Of a stretch of DNA of 64,000 nt, positions 1-8,929 are shown in pieces. Both the position numbers and the translations under genes were made by a program. Below the pieces are notes generated by a model. That model had not been told where the DNA came from, ran no database searches, and saw nothing but the letters and a program-made list of their open reading frames with translations. The DNA is taken from NCBI RefSeq assembly GCF_900103715.1, contig NZ_FNHL01000001.1, positions 1 through 64,000 of the forward strand. Direction: 5' to 3'. The first letter of the stretch is position 1. Every line of letters starts with the position of its first letter. This stretch comes from Halogranum gelatinilyticum. Lineage in GTDB: Archaea > Halobacteriota > Halobacteria > Halobacteriales > Haloferacaceae.

Positions 1-40
1 CCGAGTTGAACGGCCCACAGTCGCGGTGTGTCTGTATTAC

Positions 41-78
41 GTCCGAGTGCCCTGTTCCACTTAAGGGCGTCGGAACGA
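41..78 (-). promoter_or_regulatory. rRNA-type promoter, window-proximal copy
   Basis: Read on the minus strand, this has TTCCGACG, then a CTTAAGTGGAACAGGG core, then CTCGGA. It matches from memory the repeated promoters in front of haloarchaeal 16S rRNA genes, where TTAAGT serves as the TATA element. The TCCGA/TCGGA arms lie 23 bases apart, as in the second copy. Transcription would run left, out of the window. The assignment rests on recognition, not alignment. Confidence 0.7.
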
Positions 79-120
79 AGTCGGCGTCGTCTTCCGATTT
101 CGCCGACTTCTGCGTACTTC

Positions 121-160
121 AATCCGAGTGTCGTTTCCCACTTAAGGGATTCGGATTGAG
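121..160 (-). promoter_or_regulatory. rRNA-type promoter, upstream tandem copy
   Basis: This is the second copy of the element at 41-78, displaced by 81 bases. It shares the CTTAAGTGG core, the CACTCGGA 3' part and the same 23-base arm spacing. Here the outer arms extend to a 7-bp inverted pair, AATCCGA/TCGGATT. Tandem promoters about 80 bases apart are typical of haloarchaeal rRNA operons. Confidence 0.68.
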
Positions 161-509
161 ACTGCCGCCGCCCGGCGCGGCGCGCCGGGAGGGCAGCCGT
201 GGACGGCCGGGGTGACCCGGACGCCCTTCGCATTGCATTCCAATGGCAGTGTAGTATAAAACGCCACCGAAGAAAACCGCCTTCGCCATGCGGTTTCATG
301 ACGCGTGTGGTGTGTTGACGAAGGTCTGGTCAGCCAGAGAAGAGTCGAGGAGTCGTGACTCTCGGAAAGTAATATCGCGCGGCTGGAGGCCGGTCGGTCA
401 TCCCACGCGTCTCGCGTCAGGTCTGATCGGGTGTCGGCCGCGCGTGTACACGTCGTGGGAGACGGTGCAAAACGTTGTCGGGACGGCGTCGCACGCGTGT
501 GCGAGCGAG

Positions 510-818
510 TTACTCTTCGAGGTGCTCGATTCCTTTCTTCGAGACGTTGGCCTCGGTGATCGTCTCGGGCATCCAGTCGGGCTTGTTGTCCGGTGCCGAC
601 GAACGCCAGGCCCAGCCGTCGTAGATGTGGACCTTGTCGGTTCCTTTCTCACGCAGCCGTAGCTCGATCCGATCCGCGTCGTCCTCGGAGCTCGCGGGCT
701 CGAGTCGGCGCGCCGCTTTGAGTGCTGCCTGCCGGGGAGTGTTTCCCGAATACTCGTGTTCTTCGTCGCCGTTCTCGTCTCGCAGTGCGAAGTTTCGCTT
801 ACCGTCTTCTCGTACCAT
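510..818 (-). CDS. Non-histone chromosomal protein MC1
   Basis: This 102-residue protein matches the MC1 family of small archaeal architectural DNA-binding proteins, which bend DNA as monomers. Family hallmarks are the start MVREDGKRNFALRD, the segment NTPRQAALKAARR and a Trp-rich DNA-binding arm near residues 70-85 (YDGWAWRSSAPDNKPDWMP). I chose the ATG at 818 because the family starts there. GAGG lies about 8 bases upstream of it, and a minus-strand TATA (854-862) predicts a leader of about 15 bases. A frame continuing to 848 adds only unrelated residues. The gene sits directly upstream of the presumed rRNA promoters and points toward them. Confidence 0.93.
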   Translation of the reverse strand: MVREDGKRNFALRDENGDEEHEYSGNTPRQAALKAARRLEPASSEDDADRIELRLREKGTDKVHIYDGWAWRSSAPDNKPDWMPETITEANVSKKGIEHLEE

Positions 819-850
819 GGTTTGGTCCTCTATGGCATGTGAACACACAG

Positions 851-866
851 TAGAGTATAAATATAT
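851..866 (-). promoter_or_regulatory. TATA box of the MC1 gene
   Basis: On the minus strand, TATATTTATACTC lies about 40 bases before the MC1 start codon. That predicts initiation near 833 and a short leader containing GAGGA. The surrounding 840-905 segment is strikingly AT-rich for this genome and carries a second TATA-like TTTTATACT at 897-905. Confidence 0.55.
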
Positions 867-1036
867 CGGCGAAATGATGACAATCCGGCGATACTGTTTT
901 ATACTGCAGTGGTCTCTTCGTTCGGTTTGTGACGCAAGTCGGAACCCCGGACAATCGGGAGAACGGAGAGACGAGGCGCACGGAGGTAAACAACACTTAT
1001 GTATATCCTACGGCGAACTTCCGGTAGACAACCCCG

Positions 1037-1234
1037 ATGGTTCGGAAAAAGAAGCTCAGTCCGAGTGGCGCGAAAGACGAGAACGGTGAATACCACAACG
1101 TTCACCTCAACCTCCACGAGGACGAACTCGCTGTCGCCGGTATGGAGATCGGTGACGAGGTGTTCGTTCGCGTCCGCGACGGCAAGATCATCATCCAGAA
1201 GGCCGACCCGGACGACGTCGAACACGACTTCTGA
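1037..1234 (+). CDS. Small AbrB/SpoVT-like domain protein
   Basis: This 65-residue protein has a basic start (MVRKKKLSP) and a swapped-hairpin-like stretch with the pattern ELAVAGMEIGDEVFVRVRDGKIIIQKA. That pattern is typical of AbrB/MazE/SpoVT DNA-binding folds, in which a GD turn is followed by V.V...DGKI.I. Its length fits stand-alone haloarchaeal members. The domain assignment is inferred from the pattern, and the target is unknown. A TATA-like CTTATGTAT at 996-1004 fits a short leader. No toxin gene is adjacent, so an antitoxin role is unsupported. Confidence 0.72.
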   Translation: MVRKKKLSPSGAKDENGEYHNVHLNLHEDELAVAGMEIGDEVFVRVRDGKIIIQKADPDDVEHDF

Positions 1235-1317
1235 GCTCACTCCCTTGTGCGGCACAGCCGATGGCTGGAGCGGCCGCTCCGTCGGGTTAATAGCGGTCGA
1301 GTGATTCTGCCCGCCTA

Positions 1318-2373
1318 ATGAGCCTCTACGACCTCGCGAAGCCAGCGCTTTTCGCGTTGCCACCGGAAACCGCACATCTCGCGGTCCACCGGTTACTCCG
1401 AGCCGCCCAACACACACCAGCCGAGGGCGCAGTCCGCCGCCGCTACAGCGTTGACGACGAGCGGCTCGCCGTCGACCGCTTCGGGCTCTCCTTCGACAAC
1501 CCCGTCGGCGTCGCCGCCGGCTTCGACAAGAACGCCGAGATACCCTCGGTGCTCACCGCGCTCGGCTTCGGTCACGTCGAGATCGGTGCCGTCACCGCGG
1601 AGCGACAGTCCGGTAACCCCCGGCCACGGATGTTCCGGCTCCGCGACGACGAGGCACTCATCAACCGGATGGGCTTCAACAACGAGGGTGCCGACCGAAT
1701 CGGTGACCGGCTCGACAGCGAACCGCTCCCCGATGCCCCGCTCGGCATCAACATCGGGAAGTCGAAGGTCACCCCACTGGAGGAGGCCGCAGACGACTAT
1801 CTCTACACCTACGAACGCGTCGCCGACGCGGGCGACTACTTCGTCGTCAACGTCTCCAGTCCGAACACGCCCGGTCTCCGCTCACTCCAGAACCGCGAGT
1901 CGTTGGAGGAGATCTTCGGAACACTGCAGGACGCCGGTGCCTCGCCACTGCTCGTCAAACTCTCGCCGGACCTGTCGGGGGGAGCCATCGAGGACGCCTT
2001 GGCCGTCGTCGACGACCTGGACCTCGACGGCGTCATCGCGACCAACACCACGACCGAACGGCCAGACTCCCTCCAGAGTCCCGAGAAGGCGGAGCGCGGC
2101 GGTCTCTCGGGCAAACCTATCGAGGAGCGTGCGACCGGCATGGTGCGGTTCATCGCCGAACGGACGGACGTCCCTGTCATCGGTGTCGGCGGCATTACGG
2201 ACGCCGAAGGTGCCTACGCGAAGATTCGCGCCGGAGCAAGCGTCGTCCAACTCTACACCGGACTCGTCTACGAGGGGCCGGGTCTCGCCCGCGACATCAA
2301 CGAAGGACTCGTGGAACTCTTGGAGCGCGACGGCTTCGACAGCGTCGACGACGCAGTCGGAGCGGACCTGTAG
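1318..2373 (+). CDS. pyrD: Dihydroorotate dehydrogenase (quinone), class 2
   Basis: This enzyme oxidises dihydroorotate to orotate in pyrimidine synthesis, passing electrons to membrane quinone. The 351-residue length matches class 2 enzymes. Visible motifs are AAGFDKN near residue 67 (FMN site), NRMGFNN near 115 and NVSSPNTPGLR near 178. The last holds the catalytic Ser that distinguishes class 2 from the cytosolic Cys type. GVGGI and GASVVQLYTGLVYEGP near the end bind the FMN phosphate. The first 40 residues form the amphipathic membrane-docking helices of this class. TTAATA about 30 bases before the ATG suggests a leaderless transcript. The gene converges with valS. Confidence 0.96.
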   Translation: MSLYDLAKPALFALPPETAHLAVHRLLRAAQHTPAEGAVRRRYSVDDERLAVDRFGLSFDNPVGVAAGFDKNAEIPSVLTALGFGHVEIGAVTAERQSGNPRPRMFRLRDDEALINRMGFNNEGADRIGDRLDSEPLPDAPLGINIGKSKVTPLEEAADDYLYTYERVADAGDYFVVNVSSPNTPGLRSLQNRESLEEIFGTLQDAGASPLLVKLSPDLSGGAIEDALAVVDDLDLDGVIATNTTTERPDSLQSPEKAERGGLSGKPIEERATGMVRFIAERTDVPVIGVGGITDAEGAYAKIRAGASVVQLYTGLVYEGPGLARDINEGLVELLERDGFDSVDDAVGADL

Positions 2374-2411
2374 CTGCTGAAGATAGAGAACGGCGGAGAG
2401 AGGAGAGCCGT

Positions 2412-5015
2412 TTAGTTCTGAACGACGACGAGCGCGCCGTCGACTTCGAGCATCTCGCCCTCGCCCATGAACTTGCGTTCACGGTTGACCTCGAAGAGGT
2501 CCGCGTCGAGTTCGACGTCGGCGACGTGGAGGACGCCGTCCTCGATGGTGTAGTCGCCCGCCTCGATACCGGCTTCGATGTCCGGCACCTGACTGCCGAA
2601 CTTCGGGCCGACCTGTGCGTAGTCGAGGTCGATGCCCGTGACGACGGACTCGATTTCCGGCTCCTCGTCGAGCGATTCGAGGCTCTCGACGTGCATCACG
2701 CGGCTGATATCGTCTTCGAGCCCCGTGATGTTGCCGTAGACCTGCACCGTGTCGACGGCGGCGTTCATCGACAGCTGGTTGTCGCTCTTGTACTTCCGGA
2801 GCGCGCCGACGACGGCCATCGCCGTCTCGCCGGCTTCGAGGTCGGCCTCCATACCGCGCGGTTCGGGCCAGTCGGCGCGGTGGACGCTCGTCTCGGCGTC
2901 GTGCATGTCCCGCCAGAGTTCCTCGGTGATGTGTGCGAGGAACGGCGCGAACAGCTTCAGGAAGGTCGCGTGGGCCGTCCGGAGCGTGTAGGCCGCCGAG
3001 TCGTCCTCGCCCTCCTGGAGTCGCTGTTTGGCAATCTCGAGATAGTCGTCACAGAACGTGTGCCAGAAGAAACTGCGGAGGCTGTCGCGGGCCTTCGAGA
3101 ACTCGCGGTTCTCCAGTTTCTCCGTGACGAACTCGACTTCGGCATCGAGCTCTGCAAGCAGCCACTTGTCGATAGCCTTCAGGTCGGGCTGCTCGGGCGT
3201 CTGGTCTGCGAGGCCTTCGACGAGCTTCGAGGCGTTCCAGAGCTTCCGCATGAGCTTCTCGCCAGCGACGAGGCCTTTCTCCTGGTACGGGAGGTCGTCG
3301 CCGATGGCACTGCCGGCGGCCCAGTACCGGGCGGCGTCGACGGGGAACTTCTCCATGACCTCGTCGGGCGAGACGATGTTGCCCAGCGACTTCGACATCT
3401 TCACGCGGTTCTCGTCGAGGACCATCCCGTTGATCATCACGGAGTCGAACGGGACCTCGCCGGTGTGCTCGTAGCACTTGACGACCGTGTGGAACAGCCA
3501 GAAGCTGATGATGTCGTGGCCCTGCGGCCGGACGTCGAACGGGTAGATCTCGGGACGCTCCATCTGGAGCTCTCCAGATTCCTCGTTCCAGTCCCAGCCG
3601 GCGTTGATGAGCGGCGTCAGCGACGACGTCGCCCAGGTGTCGAAGACGTCGTCTTCGGCGACGAACTCGCCGTGGCCACACTCGGGACACGCGTCCACTG
3701 GTGGGTCGTCCGAGAGCGGGTCGACCGGCAGCGACTCGCGGTCGGCCATGACCGGCTCGTCACACTCGGCGCAGTACCAGACGGGGAACGGGATGCCCGA
3801 GGAGCGCTGGCGGGAGATGGCCCAGTCCCACTGGAGTCCCTCGATCCAGTTCTTGTACCGCGTGAACATCTTCTCCGGGAACCAGTCCATCTGGCGGCCG
3901 GCTTCGAGATACTCCTCGCGCTTGTCGAGGAGCTTGATGTACCACTGGTCCTTGACGAGGAACTCGACGCCCGTCCCACAGCGCTCGTGGACGTTGACCG
4001 TGTGGGTGATGGCGCGCTTGTCGAGCAGGACGCCCGCGTCGTCGAGGTCCGAGACGATGGCCTCGCGGGCCTCCGTCGAGGCGTGCAGGCCGTCGTACTC
4101 GCCTGCGACCTCGGTCATCGTGCCGGACTCGTCGATGGCGATACGCAGCGGCAGGTCGTGGGCCTGATACCACTCGATGTCGGTCTGGTCGCCGAATGTA
4201 CAGCACATGACGAGGCCCGTTCCCGTCTCCAGGTCGACGCGCTCGTCTTCGAGGATGGGGACGGTCTGGCCGAACAGCGGCACCTCGGCCTCCTGTCCCA
4301 CGAGGTCCTGATTCTCGTCGTCGTCGGGGTGGACGAAGACGGCGACACAGGCGGGCAGCAGTTCGGGGCGGGTCGTCGAGATGACGAAGGAGTCGTCGCT
4401 GTCGGCAATCCCGAACTCGATGTCGTGGAAGTGCGAGGCCTGCTCGTCGTCCTCTGTCTCGACCTGCGAGATGGCCGTCTCACACTCGGGACACCAGATG
4501 GCCGGAGCGCGCTGGCGGTATTCGCGGCCCTGGTCGTAGAGTTCGAGGAACGAGAGTTGCGAGATGCGTTGGACGCGCGGCTCGATGGTCTGGTAGGTCT
4601 GGTCCCAGTCGATGGAGACGCCGATGCCCTGCATCTTCTCGTTGAAGTCGGCCTCGTACTCGGCGGTGACCTCGCGGCACATCTCCTGGAACTCCCGCCG
4701 GCCGTAGTCCTGGTGGCGGACGTCGAGTTCGTCCTCGGTCAGCCGTTCGGAGGCGATGCCGTTGTCGTCGTAGCCGAACGGGAAGAAGACGTCCTTGCCC
4801 TGCATCCGGTTGTAGCGGGCGACGACGTCCTGGAGGATGGAGCCGTAGACGTGGCCCCAGTGGAGGCTCCCCGATACCGTCGGCGGCGGCGTGTCGATAG
4901 AGAAGGCGGTGTTGGGGTCGACGGCGTCGCCGTGGTAGGCGTAGGTGTCGTCTTCCACCCACTGGTCTTGCCACTTGGGTTCGACGGTCTCGGGGTCGTA
5001 TTCTCCACTCGGCAT
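2412..5015 (-). CDS. valS: Valine--tRNA ligase
   Basis: This 867-residue class I aminoacyl-tRNA synthetase charges tRNA-Val and edits Thr. The HIGH-type motif is HWGH at residues 52-55 and the KMSKS motif lies near 538. Between them is the editing domain. Cys pairs (CPEC near 180 and CAEC...CPECG near 430) suggest the zinc-binding inserts of archaeal ValRS. The start at 5015 (MPSGEYDPETVEPKWQ) fits the family. The frame is open 23 codons further, but a TTTAAC box about 30 bases upstream of 5015 argues for a leaderless transcript from that ATG. The C-terminal anticodon-binding domain is complete. Confidence 0.97.
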   Translation of the reverse strand: MPSGEYDPETVEPKWQDQWVEDDTYAYHGDAVDPNTAFSIDTPPPTVSGSLHWGHVYGSILQDVVARYNRMQGKDVFFPFGYDDNGIASERLTEDELDVRHQDYGRREFQEMCREVTAEYEADFNEKMQGIGVSIDWDQTYQTIEPRVQRISQLSFLELYDQGREYRQRAPAIWCPECETAISQVETEDDEQASHFHDIEFGIADSDDSFVISTTRPELLPACVAVFVHPDDDENQDLVGQEAEVPLFGQTVPILEDERVDLETGTGLVMCCTFGDQTDIEWYQAHDLPLRIAIDESGTMTEVAGEYDGLHASTEAREAIVSDLDDAGVLLDKRAITHTVNVHERCGTGVEFLVKDQWYIKLLDKREEYLEAGRQMDWFPEKMFTRYKNWIEGLQWDWAISRQRSSGIPFPVWYCAECDEPVMADRESLPVDPLSDDPPVDACPECGHGEFVAEDDVFDTWATSSLTPLINAGWDWNEESGELQMERPEIYPFDVRPQGHDIISFWLFHTVVKCYEHTGEVPFDSVMINGMVLDENRVKMSKSLGNIVSPDEVMEKFPVDAARYWAAGSAIGDDLPYQEKGLVAGEKLMRKLWNASKLVEGLADQTPEQPDLKAIDKWLLAELDAEVEFVTEKLENREFSKARDSLRSFFWHTFCDDYLEIAKQRLQEGEDDSAAYTLRTAHATFLKLFAPFLAHITEELWRDMHDAETSVHRADWPEPRGMEADLEAGETAMAVVGALRKYKSDNQLSMNAAVDTVQVYGNITGLEDDISRVMHVESLESLDEEPEIESVVTGIDLDYAQVGPKFGSQVPDIEAGIEAGDYTIEDGVLHVADVELDADLFEVNRERKFMGEGEMLEVDGALVVVQN

Positions 5016-5129
5016 TCTTGGCTTGTGGTCCGCTTGCGTCGCTGTTAAAGAACTCGGTTGTCCGGGAGGCCGTAACAGGCTCACACGGCCGATGCACGGA
5101 GCGTCTCCCCTGTCGGCGGCCCCAGCCGC

Positions 5130-6371
5130 TCAGTCCGACGTGGCGGCAGTCTTCTCTTGCGCCGATTCGAGCGCGTCGAAGCCGCGTTCGAGGTCGGCGA
5201 GCAGGTCGGCGATGTGTTCGACACCGACTGACATCCGCACCAGCGAGTCGGTGATGCCGAGTTCGTCGCGGGCGGCCTGCGTGAGCGGCGAGTGCGTCAT
5301 CGTCGCCGGATGCTCGACGAGCGATTCGACACCGCCGAGACTCACGGCCAGCGGGAACTCCCGGAGTGCACCGAGGAACTGTTCGACACCGGCCAGCTCG
5401 GCGTCGAGTTCGAACGAGAGGACGCCGCCGTAGCCGCTCATCTGCCGCTTCGCGAGGTCGTGCTGGGGGTGACTCTCGAGGCCGGGATAGTGGACCGCGG
5501 TCACGAGGTCGTGCGATTCGAGGTAGTCGGCGACGGCCAGCGCGTTCTCCTGGTGGCGCTCCATCCGCAGCGGGAGCGTCTTCGTCCCACGGAGCACCAT
5601 GTAGGCGTCGAACGGCGAGAGCATGTTGCCCATGCCGACCTGCTGGAGGAAGCGGATCTCCCCCGCGAGCGTCTCGTCGTCCGTCACGACCGCGCCGCCG
5701 ACGGAGTCGCTGTGGCCGTTGAGATACTTGGTCGTGCTGTGGACGACGACGTCGGCCCCGAGCGCGAGCGGTTGCTGGAAGTACGGGCTGACGAAGGTGT
5801 TGTCGACGCCGAGGAGCGCGCCGGCGTCGTGGGCGACGTCCGCCAGCGCCGCGATGTCACAGAGCCGCATCAGCGGATTGGTCGGCGTCTCCATCCAGAG
5901 CAGTTCGGTCTCCGGGCGGACCGCGTCGGCGACGGCGTCGGGGTCGCGGGCGTCGACCAGCGTCACGTCGACCCCGAGACGCTCCTCGAACAGCCGCGAG
6001 AGCATCGTCTTCGTCCCACCGTAGAGGTCGTCGAAGGCGACGACGTGGTCGCCGGGCTGGACGGTCGCCATCACCGTCGAGACGATGGCCGCCGTCCCGG
6101 AGGCGAAGGCCATCCCGTACTCGCCCCCCTCCATCGCCGCCAACCGATGCTCCAACGCGTTCCGCGTCGGATTCGACAGCCGTGAGTAGAGATACTCGCC
6201 GGCGTCAGGGTTCAACGATTCGAGGTCCGCGTCCGGGTTGAGACCGCCGACGGCGTAGGTCGACGTCAGGTGGATGGGGACGACGACGTCCTCGGCGACG
6301 TCGCTCGTCGTCGACTCGTGCTCGCCGTGGGTCACGCTGAGCGTCTCGAACCGTTTGTTGTGAATGTCCAT
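5130..6371 (-). CDS. Trans-sulfuration enzyme (cystathionine gamma-synthase/lyase family)
   Basis: This 413-residue PLP enzyme belongs to the Cys/Met metabolism family. The PLP lysine lies in STTKYLNGHSD near residue 213. Other hallmarks are YSRLSNPTRNALE near 62, ASGTAA near 90 and the ETPTNP loop near 160. It acts on cysteine, homoserine esters or cystathionine, but sequence alone does not separate synthase from gamma-lyase or O-acylhomoserine sulfhydrylase. I therefore give no symbol. No other methionine gene is adjacent. The 127-base region upstream of the start is AT-rich (AAAAATTAGTATAGAG near 6421). Confidence 0.93.
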   Translation of the reverse strand: MDIHNKRFETLSVTHGEHESTTSDVAEDVVVPIHLTSTYAVGGLNPDADLESLNPDAGEYLYSRLSNPTRNALEHRLAAMEGGEYGMAFASGTAAIVSTVMATVQPGDHVVAFDDLYGGTKTMLSRLFEERLGVDVTLVDARDPDAVADAVRPETELLWMETPTNPLMRLCDIAALADVAHDAGALLGVDNTFVSPYFQQPLALGADVVVHSTTKYLNGHSDSVGGAVVTDDETLAGEIRFLQQVGMGNMLSPFDAYMVLRGTKTLPLRMERHQENALAVADYLESHDLVTAVHYPGLESHPQHDLAKRQMSGYGGVLSFELDAELAGVEQFLGALREFPLAVSLGGVESLVEHPATMTHSPLTQAARDELGITDSLVRMSVGVEHIADLLADLERGFDALESAQEKTAATSD

Positions 6372-6498
6372 TAAGAATAGAGATGGGAAGACAGGTTGTA
6401 ACGTTTTCGTAACTTCGGTGAAAAATTAGTATAGAGTATCGCCACACTGCGTAAAATTCTCGTGGGTTATGCGACGTCCGTCCCGTCCGCCGGCAGTG

Positions 6499-7104
6499 TC
6501 ACTCGGCGACAGGTTCGAGCACGAACTCGTACATCGAGGTGTCGCTGTGGAGTCCGTAGAGCCAGTAGCACGTGTTCTCCTTCCGGACGTACTCCTCGTT
6601 CCCGCCGCTGGGTTCGAGTTCGTCGGGGAACTCGTAGTCACGCGCTTCGTACGACCCGTCTTCGAGCGCGCTGTCGAAGGCGGCCTGCCCCTCGGCCGAG
6701 AGGTTCGCGTACGTCAGCGTCTCGTTCCCTTCGGCCTCCGCGCAGTCGACCTCGTCGGGGCGGATGCTGTACGTGACGATCCAGTCGAACTGTGGCTCGT
6801 ACTGGGTCCCCTCGTACAGAATCGCGTCGTATTCGCGGAGTTTCTTCATCGTCTCGTACTGAACGGCGGTCCGCTCGCGGAGCACCGCCTCTTCGACGAC
6901 GCGCTGGTGACGGTCAGAGAGCGAGTCGTAGGCGACGACACCGGGCGGGAGCGAGGTGGTCGTCGATGAATCGGTCGGTGACTCGGCCGTCGGCGACGAC
7001 CGGTCGGTCGGCGCGGCGGGACCGAGACAGCCCGCGAACCCGGCGGCGACGCTGCCGAGGAAGCCGACGACTGTCCGACGTGACGGGCGCGGTGGAGGGC
7101 GCAT
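6499..7104 (-). CDS. Secreted lipoprotein, Tat-type signal, function unknown
   Basis: I do not recognise a family for this 201-residue protein. The N-terminus has twin Arg (PSRRTVVGFLG) followed by a hydrophobic run and GFAGC. This is a haloarchaeal Tat signal with lipobox, so the protein is probably lipid-anchored on the outer face. A Ser/Thr/Pro linker follows (about residues 30-55), then a soluble acidic domain. That domain has two Cys besides the lipobox Cys (VDCAE and NTCYWLYG). I prefer the ATG at 7104 because it puts RR at the expected distance. A start at 7131 is also open. It ends 128 bases upstream of the preceding gene's start. Confidence 0.75.
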   Translation of the reverse strand: MRPPPRPSRRTVVGFLGSVAAGFAGCLGPAAPTDRSSPTAESPTDSSTTTSLPPGVVAYDSLSDRHQRVVEEAVLRERTAVQYETMKKLREYDAILYEGTQYEPQFDWIVTYSIRPDEVDCAEAEGNETLTYANLSAEGQAAFDSALEDGSYEARDYEFPDELEPSGGNEEYVRKENTCYWLYGLHSDTSMYEFVLEPVAE

Positions 7105-7177
7105 AGTCGAACGCCCATCCGCGAGAAACAAGTGTTTTCTGCCGAGTGAGTGAGTCGAGTTTCCCGAGTTTCCCGAG

Positions 7178-8929
7178 TTACTCGTCGGCCAGCGCGTCCA
7201 GTCGGAACTCGAAGGCCGCGACCGGCAGTTCGAGGTCGTGTTCGACGAGCACCTTCGGGTGGACTTCGCCGACGACGCCGACCTCCTCGCCGTCGATGAC
7301 CACGGCAGCGACGCGGCCGGGGATGAACGACGGATGCTCCGTCGCGGGCGTCTCCAACTCGACGTCGAAGTCGCGACAGAGTGCCTGCAGGCGACCCTTT
7401 GCGTCCTCGTAGGTCGCGTCGAAGCGGGCCAGCGCGCCGGCGACCGTCCGGTGTTCGGCGACGTTCGTGTTCTCCGAGTCGTCGCGTTCGGCCGCGAGGC
7501 CGATCTCCGCGAGGTCCTGCGGATACGGCCGGTGGGTGTTGTTCTCCAGCACCATCATGAGCGACGGGAGTGCCCACGACCGGAGTTGCGTGTAGTCCTC
7601 ACTGTAGGGTTCCGTGATCTCGACCGGCTCGCCGCCGCCGACGACGTCGCTGCCGGCGTCGACGTGCATCCGCTCGTAGTTCTCTTCTCCACTGATCATG
7701 TGGAAGTTGAGCAGGTCTTCGAAGCCCAGTCCCACGAGACTCCGACGGGCGGCGTCTTCGAGCGTCGAGTGCTCGTGGCGGCCGCCGACGGTGCCGATGT
7801 CGGGATATTTCGGGACGAGTTCGTTGAACCCGTACGCGCGGCCGACGTCGTCGACGAGGTCGATGGGGTGGAGCACGTCGACGCGGTACGGCGGAACCGA
7901 CACCTCGTAGGCGAGGTCCTCGGCTTCGTCGTCGAGTTCGGCGTCCACTTCGGCGGCGTCCGATGCCGCCTCAGCATCCAGCCCAGAACGCTCGAACAGG
8001 TCGATGGTCTCCTGCTCGTCGAGTTCGAGACCGAGCATCGTCTCGATGCGGTCGTGGGTGACAGTCTTCGTCCGGACCTCGAAGTCCGGCTTGACGGCCG
8101 TTCCGCTGGGATAGTTGACCTCCACCTGCTCGATTGTCGCCCCGCGTGCGGCGAGGGCGTAGCAGATGATGTTGCACATATGGTCGATGGTCCACTGGTC
8201 GGTCCCGGTGAGTTCGACGAACAGGTCACGCGAGTCCGTCGACACCTCGGTCCGACGGCCGTTGATGACCGGCGGGAACGAGAACAGCCCGAGTTCGTCG
8301 TAGATGGCGGGCACGCGGTCGTACTCGGCCACGATGTCCGCGTACTTCTGGCCAGTGGGGTGGTCGTCGAGCACCTGCGCCGGTGAGAGTTCACGGTCGG
8401 AGTCAAGCGCGACGAAGGTGTCGCCCTCCGGGTCGATGCCTTTGTAGGTGATGGAGTTGCCACCCTCCTCGCCGAGCATCTCGCCTTTCAGCATCGTCAG
8501 GTCGTGGATACCGATGGCACCCTTGACGCGCTTGCGACCCATCGTCGCGTGCAGTTTCTCCTGCAGTTGGATGATGGAGTCCAAGCCAGCTTCCGAGAGG
8601 TTCGCACCGCGAATCACCGCGCCGGTGACGTACGGCCGCTCGTCGGGGACGGACTCGTCGACCTCGATGGTCCAGTCCGGGTCGTTCGTCTTGGGCACGT
8701 AGACACCGCGGTCGTCTCCGTACTGGTAGCGAAGCGACCGGGCGACGCCCTCGACGGAGAGTCGGTCCAGCCGGTCGGGACCGAACTCCAGTTGCATCAG
8801 GCCGTCCTCGGTGTCGCCCTCGTATTCGAGACCGAGCGCGAAGAGGTCGTCTTTCAGTTCGTCGTCGCTCTTGTCTTCTTTTCCAGTGAGTCGGCGGAGT
8901 TCGTCCGGGTCGACGTCTACGACAGGCAT
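7178..8929 (-). CDS. pheT: Phenylalanine--tRNA ligase, beta subunit
   Basis: This is the large subunit of the heterotetrameric enzyme that charges tRNA-Phe. At 583 residues it matches the short archaeal/eukaryotic type, without the bacterial EMAP domain. B3/4-type editing-domain sequence lies around residues 80-270, with a B5-type domain after it. The catalytic-like fold at the C-terminus begins near VDVLHPIDLVDDVGRAYGF (about residue 350). Its ATG shares one base with the pheS stop codon, so the pair is surely co-transcribed and translationally coupled. A 9-bp tandem repeat (GAGTTTCCC twice, 7157-7174) sits right at the stop codon. Confidence 0.97.
   Translation of the reverse strand: MPVVDVDPDELRRLTGKEDKSDDELKDDLFALGLEYEGDTEDGLMQLEFGPDRLDRLSVEGVARSLRYQYGDDRGVYVPKTNDPDWTIEVDESVPDERPYVTGAVIRGANLSEAGLDSIIQLQEKLHATMGRKRVKGAIGIHDLTMLKGEMLGEEGGNSITYKGIDPEGDTFVALDSDRELSPAQVLDDHPTGQKYADIVAEYDRVPAIYDELGLFSFPPVINGRRTEVSTDSRDLFVELTGTDQWTIDHMCNIICYALAARGATIEQVEVNYPSGTAVKPDFEVRTKTVTHDRIETMLGLELDEQETIDLFERSGLDAEAASDAAEVDAELDDEAEDLAYEVSVPPYRVDVLHPIDLVDDVGRAYGFNELVPKYPDIGTVGGRHEHSTLEDAARRSLVGLGFEDLLNFHMISGEENYERMHVDAGSDVVGGGEPVEITEPYSEDYTQLRSWALPSLMMVLENNTHRPYPQDLAEIGLAAERDDSENTNVAEHRTVAGALARFDATYEDAKGRLQALCRDFDVELETPATEHPSFIPGRVAAVVIDGEEVGVVGEVHPKVLVEHDLELPVAAFEFRLDALADE

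Larger units (their letters stand above)
1..509. other. Gene-free region upstream of a probable rRNA operon
   Basis: No open frame here has haloarchaeal coding character. The stretch holds two tandem minus-strand promoter-like repeats (listed separately). It also has a short inverted repeat, CATTG/CAATG, at 231-245 and a TATA-like AGTATAAAA at about 253-261. The remainder, about 165-230, is GC-rich without evident structure. A long frame on the plus strand from 288 runs antisense into the MC1 gene and is not credible. The rRNA genes themselves are not in the window. Confidence 0.6.

Noticed and set aside
288-662. Plus-strand frame after a TATA-like box at 253-261
   Set aside because: It runs antisense through MC1, has no recognisable domain and has atypical codon use.
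2526-5048. Very long plus-strand open frame opposite valS
   Set aside because: It is the antisense shadow of a GC-rich acidic gene. Its composition (Val/Leu/Arg/Asp without domains) matches none, and valS is unmistakable.
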